Shown here in pieces: positions 60,308 through 64,000 of a DNA stretch of 64,000 nucleotides (the stretch's first letter is position 1; every line of letters starts with the position of its first letter). Source of the stretch: an uncultured Lachnospiraceae bacterium (GTDB lineage Bacteria > Bacillota > Clostridia > Lachnospirales > Lachnospiraceae); contig CAKNHF010000013.1 in the NCBI GenBank assembly GCA_930972465.1, forward strand, positions 1 to 64,000, given 5' to 3'. Below the pieces are notes generated by a model. That model was not told the origin of the DNA, did not search any database, and saw nothing but the letters and a program-made list of their open reading frames with translations. The position numbers and the translations under genes were made by a program.

Positions 60308-61576
60308 TCAGTAATTATCGTGATCCTCCTCGAAAGCATCCTCATAATCTTCATCATCGTCGTAATAATCATCCCCGCCTCTGGAAAGGATCGCGAAAAT
60401 CAGTGAGAGAACAGCGAGAACTGCTCCCGCAACAGCAGCGATGAGGAGCTGCATGTCATCCCCTCTCTGCAGAAAAGCAAATACCGCGCTTCCGAGATAG
60501 AACAGCATCGGAAGAAGAAAAGCGAAGATTGTTGCGCGGTTCTTCATGATGAAGTACAGCAGTGCTGCGACAAGAAGACAGAGCGCGACAATAATGTAAT
60601 TCATTCCGGATGTGGAGCCATCATCTGCGTTAAGGCCGGTGACAAATCCGCGGTAAATGAAGAACGCGAATCCCAGAAGGGAAAGGATGCCCAAGATGAT
60701 TCGTACTGCTTTGAATCTCGGAGCATAATCGTCGTAATCGTCTTCATAGTCATCGTATTCGTCAATCTCCGGTTCGGGTTTCTTCTTTGAAGTATTGATA
60801 TCCTCTTTGTGCCTGGACGATTCTGATTTTTTAAGTGCCGAGGATTCGGATGCTTCTTTTGTCTTCTCTGAAGAACTGCTTTTTTTCTTCCTTACCGGTT
60901 TGCGGTCCGGATCAGTGGCAAGCATATCTTCATATCCTTTGCGGACGGCCTTTTCCTTTTTGGAGCGGACTTTTTCGGAAGGAATGTTTCCGTATCTCTG
61001 CTCGTCCTCATCTTCTGAACGCTGTACTGTACGTTTTTTGACGGGCTTTTTAGCAGGAGTTCCCTCTTTATTCATATCCTCTCTGCTTCTGGCAGAATGT
61101 GATGCAGATTTTGATCTGCTCTTTCCGCCTGTCTTTTCGCGGCTCTTTTCTTCGTCAGATTCGGATTTTGAAGATGAGCCGGACTCTGAGGTTCTGCGTT
61201 TTGCATCAGGTCTGTCATGTGAAGACTTCTTTTTAGGCATATCGCCGCTTCCGGCTGTTTTTTTCTTCGGAGCGGATTCCGTTCCGGCCGTTTTTTTCTT
61301 CGGAGTGGATTCCGATGATACAGACTTCTTTTTCGCGGAAGCTTCTGTATCCGGAGTCTCCTTTTTTACAGCTGCATCAGGGGCAGGAGAGACTTTGTTC
61401 TCTGCTTCGGCCGCCTTTTTTGCCGCCATTTTTCTGGCCCGCTGTTTGTCAAGATTCCACTGCTTTTTGCAGTCGCGGCAGACTGCATATTCATTAAAGA
61501 CCGGTTCACCCGTTTCGCTGGTGCCAATCTGTTTCTTCTGTAATTCGACGTCTTTTCCACATATTGGACACTTCAT
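60308..61576 (-). CDS. Zinc-ribbon, Lys/Ser-rich, four-helix membrane protein
   Basis: A 422-residue protein of clear modular design. A zinc ribbon (CPIC at 3-6, CRDC at 33-36) is followed by about 240 residues of low-complexity, basic Lys/Ser/Ala/Pro repeats (runs such as TPKKKTAGTESAPKKKTAG), then an acidic patch and four membrane segments, and a strongly acidic Asp/Tyr tail (DDYYDDDEDYEDAF). I do not recognise a family name. The basic disordered region could bind nucleic acid or the cell envelope. Confidence 0.75.
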   Translation of the reverse strand: MKCPICGKDVELQKKQIGTSETGEPVFNEYAVCRDCKKQWNLDKQRARKMAAKKAAEAENKVSPAPDAAVKKETPDTEASAKKKSVSSESTPKKKTAGTESAPKKKTAGSGDMPKKKSSHDRPDAKRRTSESGSSSKSESDEEKSREKTGGKSRSKSASHSARSREDMNKEGTPAKKPVKKRTVQRSEDEDEQRYGNIPSEKVRSKKEKAVRKGYEDMLATDPDRKPVRKKKSSSSEKTKEASESSALKKSESSRHKEDINTSKKKPEPEIDEYDDYEDDYDDYAPRFKAVRIILGILSLLGFAFFIYRGFVTGLNADDGSTSGMNYIIVALCLLVAALLYFIMKNRATIFAFLLPMLFYLGSAVFAFLQRGDDMQLLIAAVAGAVLAVLSLIFAILSRGGDDYYDDDEDYEDAFEEDHDNY

Positions 61577-61623
61577 AATTATGTACTCCTCTCTTTGGCA
61601 TGCACAAAGTTTACAACATGATT

Positions 61624-61652
61624 ATTATAGCATTTTGAATCAGTGAGGACAA
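61624..61652 (-). promoter_or_regulatory. Promoter of the zinc-ribbon gene
   Basis: Minus strand: TTGTCC (61652-61647), 17 bases, perfect TATAAT (61629-61624), 48 bases before the start codon. Confidence 0.6.
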
Positions 61653-61777
61653 TGGAAAATTGCAACATAAAATCGAAAACTGTCGAACATACGGCGCGAT
61701 TTATGCAGGGGGTTAAGAATGAGAAGGCAGCGTGGGGCGGCTTTGACCGGAAGAAGATTTCCAGAGACGAAGAGCGT

Positions 61778-61852
61778 ACCTGCCGCCTGTGCGGACGGCT
61801 CCGTACGAAAATGCACGGCAGGAATACGTCGTAACATGCGCAGGCGGCAGGT
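61778..61852. repeat. 12-bp perfect inverted repeat with 51-base spacer
   Basis: ACCTGCCGCCTG (61778-61789) and CAGGCGGCAGGT (61841-61852) are exact complements. No T-run follows. It lies between two minus-strand genes in a 305-base gap (61577-61881) that otherwise holds only a promoter. Confidence 0.6.
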
Positions 61853-61881
61853 GAAGAAAATATCAGCGGAATGCAGGAGAT

Positions 61882-62082
61882 TCAGGCGTTGCTGTCGGAA
61901 GAGCTTCCGGCCTGTGCCGGGAGGGCCGGGAGATAGCGGTAAACGTCGTCATAGGACTCCAGTTCTTCACTGTTTCTTGGAAGGGATGGTATCAGACCTG
62001 TACAGTCCATGGACGAAGCAGCGTTGGAGAGATAATCAAAATTGTCGATTATCTTTTGATTGTTTTTCTTTTTTGAATTCAA
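61882..62082 (-). CDS. 66-residue small protein, TTG start
   Basis: A minus-strand ORF opens at TTG 62082 with GAGGTG six bases upstream. The product is basic at the start (MNSKKKNNQKIIDNF) with a conserved-looking core DYLSNAASSMDCTGLIP, followed by ELESYDDVYRYLPALPA. I recall similar short proteins with this core in Lachnospiraceae but no assigned function. It is divergent from the PHP phosphoesterase gene by 105 bases. A much longer frame extends through 62952, but beyond 62082 it is only the complement of that gene. Confidence 0.6.
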   Translation of the reverse strand: MNSKKKNNQKIIDNFDYLSNAASSMDCTGLIPSLPRNSEELESYDDVYRYLPALPAQAGSSSDSNA

Positions 62083-62187
62083 ATTTCTCACCTCACGAAC
62101 AGTATCTCTTGTTGAGAAAATTGTATTCGGGGGAAAATATGGTATAATAAGCCGTGAAAAATACGATTTTGAAATTGGAGGTTGCTT

Positions 62188-62904
62188 ATGAAATTTATCG
62201 CAGATACACATTCGCATACACTGGCCAGCGGGCATGCTTACAGCACCATCACTGAGATGGCTGAAGCGGCAGCAGCCAGAGGACTTAAAACACTTGCGCT
62301 TACTGAGCACGCTCCGGAGATGCCGGGAACATGCGGGCTGTATTATTTTCAGAATCTGGATGTGGTGCCAAGAGTACAGAAGGGGGTACGGCTTCTGATG
62401 GGGGCGGAAGTCAATATCATGGATCCTGACGGGACACTTGATCTCCCGGAAGATACACTGAAAGATCTGGACATTGTTGTGGCGAGCATTCATCTTCCGT
62501 GTTATGGAAGCGGGCATACTCCGGAGGAGAATATCAGAGCATATGTGGAGACGATGAAAAAGCCCTATGTCAATATTATCGGACATCCGGATGACGGAAG
62601 GTTTCCTTTTGACTATGAGATACTTGTCAGGACGGCAAAGGAGACGGGGACACTTCTTGAATTGAACAACTCTTCCCTGCGTCCCCAGAGCAGCCGGGTG
62701 GGTACAAGAGAGAACATGCTTACGATGCTGGATCTCTGCAGACAGTATGATGTACCGGTTACGACAGGGAGCGATGCGCATGTCAATGCTGATGCGGGGA
62801 ATTTTACTTATGTCAGAGAGGTTCTGGAGTACTGCGGATTTCCGGAAGAACTTGTGGTCACCACGGATTTGGATAGGCTCAGACAGTTTATTCCTTCGCT
62901 GTAG
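62188..62904 (+). CDS. PHP-domain phosphoesterase (YcdX-like)
   Basis: The 238-residue PHP (polymerase and histidinol phosphatase) protein has metal ligands in DTHSHTLASGHAYSTI, TEHAPEMP, IHLPCYGS, GHPDDGRF and SDAHV. YcdX-type members are trinuclear-metal phosphatases. The ATG at 62188 with GGAG upstream is preferred over TTG 62182. Confidence 0.9.
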   Translation: MKFIADTHSHTLASGHAYSTITEMAEAAAARGLKTLALTEHAPEMPGTCGLYYFQNLDVVPRVQKGVRLLMGAEVNIMDPDGTLDLPEDTLKDLDIVVASIHLPCYGSGHTPEENIRAYVETMKKPYVNIIGHPDDGRFPFDYEILVRTAKETGTLLELNNSSLRPQSSRVGTRENMLTMLDLCRQYDVPVTTGSDAHVNADAGNFTYVREVLEYCGFPEELVVTTDLDRLRQFIPSL

Positions 62905-63031
62905 GCAGAAGAGCTCCGGAGATGCCGCGGCGGCATGCGGTCCGGGCATCACAGAATAAAGAAGAAACAGGATAAAAAACGGAATCCCGATAAAAGAGCA
63001 TAAAAATGTGGACTTTAAAAGTTTAATGTGC

Positions 63032-63061
63032 TAAAATGTAACGGTAGCTTAAAATGTAACG
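63032..63061 (+). repeat. 12-bp direct repeats upstream of the TrpR-like gene
   Basis: TAAAATGTAACG occurs at 63032-63043 and again at 63050-63061, 18 bases apart. The first copy may also act as a -10 region (TAAAAT). A regulator binding site is plausible. Confidence 0.5.
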
Positions 63062-63097
63062 ATAAGCTGCCGTATTGCAACCCGATTGCGTACGGAG

Positions 63098-63122
63098 ATT
63101 GCGCACCCGGCGCAATCTTTTT
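63098..63122 (+). terminator. Terminator-like hairpin in the leader of the TrpR-like gene
   Basis: AGATTGCGC/GCGCAATCT with a five-base loop and following TTTTTT stands about 27 bases before the start codon, so it could end transcription in the leader or be read through. Confidence 0.7.
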
Positions 63123-63148
63123 TATGCTTGGAAGGAGTCTGAATCATT

Positions 63149-63445
63149 ATGAGTAAGAAAATCAGGACAGAAGCGGTAGACTATCTGTTTCGTGCTATTC
63201 TCAGCCTGGAAAATAAAGAGGAATGCTATACATTTTTTGAGGATATATGTACGATTAATGAACTTCTCTCTCTGTCCCAGAGATTTGAAGTTGCAAGGAT
63301 GTTAAGACAGCAGAAAACTTATCTGGAGATTGCAGATAAAACAGGCGCGTCAACAGCCACTATCAGCAGAGTGAACCGCTCACTGAACTATGGAAATGAC
63401 GGATATGATATGGTATTTGAGCGGATTGATAAAGAAGAGGAATAG
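63149..63445 (+). CDS. YerC/YecD family TrpR-related regulator
   Basis: The 98-residue DNA-binding protein is related to the tryptophan repressor: TFFEDICTINELLSLSQRFEVARML leads to a helix-turn-helix YLEIADKTGASTATISRVNRSL. This Firmicute group has no established ligand. A hairpin in its leader and paired direct repeats suggest that it is controlled by attenuation, self-repression or both. Confidence 0.92.
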   Translation: MSKKIRTEAVDYLFRAILSLENKEECYTFFEDICTINELLSLSQRFEVARMLRQQKTYLEIADKTGASTATISRVNRSLNYGNDGYDMVFERIDKEEE

Positions 63446-63461
63446 AGCTGCTTTTCTTCAG

Positions 63462-63495
63462 CAGGAGCCAGGCGGAAAAGCCTGGCTCCTGTTGT
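63462..63495. terminator. Terminator between the TrpR-like gene and the DUF1836 gene
   Basis: CAGGAGCCAGGC (63462-63473) is perfectly complementary to 63480-63491 around GGAAAA. Confidence 0.8.
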
Positions 63496-63499
63496 CGGA

Positions 63500-64000
63500 T
63501 CACGAATCCTGTTGTCTGTTTTTGGAAGATAATTCGTCAATAATTTTTTCAATCATCATTTTTTTAAGATATACGTCAAAACTCAGATTACAGATGAAAG
63601 CAAAAAGTTTCATCTCGTCTCTTTCGTCCCCTTCCGGAATTTCCGGGAAGGATGAAAGAGATTTTTCCCAGGCGGCTTTTACCGCGTCCTGGAGCGGTTC
63701 GATCCGCTCTTTTTCCATCTGACATACTTCTTCATAAGCAGAAGCAAGATCCACTGAATTTTCGCCGGAAAAGTATTTTTCGGTTAATGGCCTGAGAATT
63801 GTCTCGATGTCACGGATGGACAGAATATTTTTAAAATAGTAAATAAAGATAAGGATCAGGACATGTTCTCTGGAATACTTTTTTTTGACAGGCGGCGGAA
63901 GAAGATGGTTCTTAGTATAATTATTGATCATTGTTTTGGTCAATATTTTGTCATCTTCATAGCGTTTGGTGGATGCCAGCTGTTTGTCCATAAATGTTGT
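63500..64000 (-). CDS. DUF1836 protein (partial, runs off window)
   Basis: Minus-strand gene with the DUF1836 pattern: STKRYEDDKILTKTMINNYTKNHLLPPPVKKKYSREHVLILIFIYYFKN, a MerR-like helix-turn-helix start, then a helical C-terminus (KLFAFICNLSFDVYLKK). The frame continues through the window end without a stop, and TTFMDKQ before the first ATG at 63991 matches the usual middle of the family. So the real start is outside. Function is unknown; related proteins are thought to be regulators. Confidence 0.85.
   Translation of the reverse strand, partial: TTFMDKQLASTKRYEDDKILTKTMINNYTKNHLLPPPVKKKYSREHVLILIFIYYFKNILSIRDIETILRPLTEKYFSGENSVDLASAYEEVCQMEKERIEPLQDAVKAAWEKSLSSFPEIPEGDERDEMKLFAFICNLSFDVYLKKMMIEKIIDELSSKNRQQDS

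Noticed and set aside
61652-61834. Plus-strand 60-codon ORF with a CRLCGR motif
   Set aside because: It begins on a consensus promoter for the opposite gene, overlaps a large inverted repeat, and shows no convincing ribosome site.
62083-62952. Extension of the 66-residue minus-strand gene upstream
   Set aside because: Beyond 62082 this frame is only the complement of the PHP phosphoesterase gene; the TTG with GAGGTG is a better start.
1-64000. CRISPR array, insertion sequence or prophage
   Set aside because: I see no regularly spaced repeats, transposase, integrase or phage structural genes anywhere in the window.

Overview
The window looks like a piece of chromosome from an anaerobic, Gram-positive gut Clostridium of the Lachnospiraceae type. 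The grounds are strong AGGAGG ribosome-binding sites, sigma-A style promoters, lipoprotein signal peptides, DegV, YerC/TrpR-like and DUF1836 families, an oxygen-sensitive flavin/Fe-S reductase, and a selenium/molybdenum purine cluster. Genus cannot be fixed from the sequence alone.

Layout. 1-102 is the 3' end of a 23S rRNA with a terminator and no 5S gene after it. 240-4060 holds a 33-residue mini-protein, D-lyxose isomerase, an HPr-like protein behind a hairpin leader, a LivJ lipoprotein, and a deletion scar that joins the tails of an alpha-L-rhamnosidase and an AraC regulator. 4100-16480 is a probable quinate/shikimate (perhaps chlorogenate) utilisation region: a 2-enoate-reductase-like flavoenzyme, two LysR regulators, then one long operon ydiB - ydiN-like MFS - aroD - esterase - GntP-like permease - TRAP transporter. 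16550-20700 is livHMGF plus a cytidylate-kinase-like gene; livH is cut by an in-frame TGA. 20880-31457 is mixed housekeeping: signal peptidase I, a two-component/ABC exporter cluster, a secreted nuclease and a small relative of its C-terminal zinc-site domain, tRNA-Trp, DegV, and dapA under a lysine riboswitch.

30483-31711 is a retron. The reverse transcriptase has the NAxxH, YCDD and VTG signatures, and just upstream is a 196-nt non-coding RNA flanked by perfect 11-nt inverted repeats. No effector gene is recognisable.

31960-58408 is a self-contained anaerobic purine/uric-acid degradation island: a three-subunit xanthine dehydrogenase, then a convergent operon (regulator, ygeX, ygeY, ygeW, ridA, arcC) and a divergent operon (ssnA, purine permease, ygfK, hyuA, yqeC, a yqeB-mocA fusion, a polyferredoxin, selenium-dependent xdhD, a MocA/ModE-like protein), followed by the molybdate transporter modABC. 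The genes fit together chemically: purine is hydroxylated by Mo/Se enzymes, reduced and ring-opened, taken to 2,3-diaminopropionate, then to pyruvate and ammonia, with ATP recovered through carbamoyl phosphate. Two identical-architecture palindromes 20 bp apart sit exactly between the divergent promoters.

The right end (58660-64000) has small unknown proteins, an orphan substrate-binding lipoprotein, a zinc-ribbon membrane protein, a PHP phosphoesterase, a TrpR-related regulator preceded by direct repeats, and a DUF1836 gene that runs off the window.
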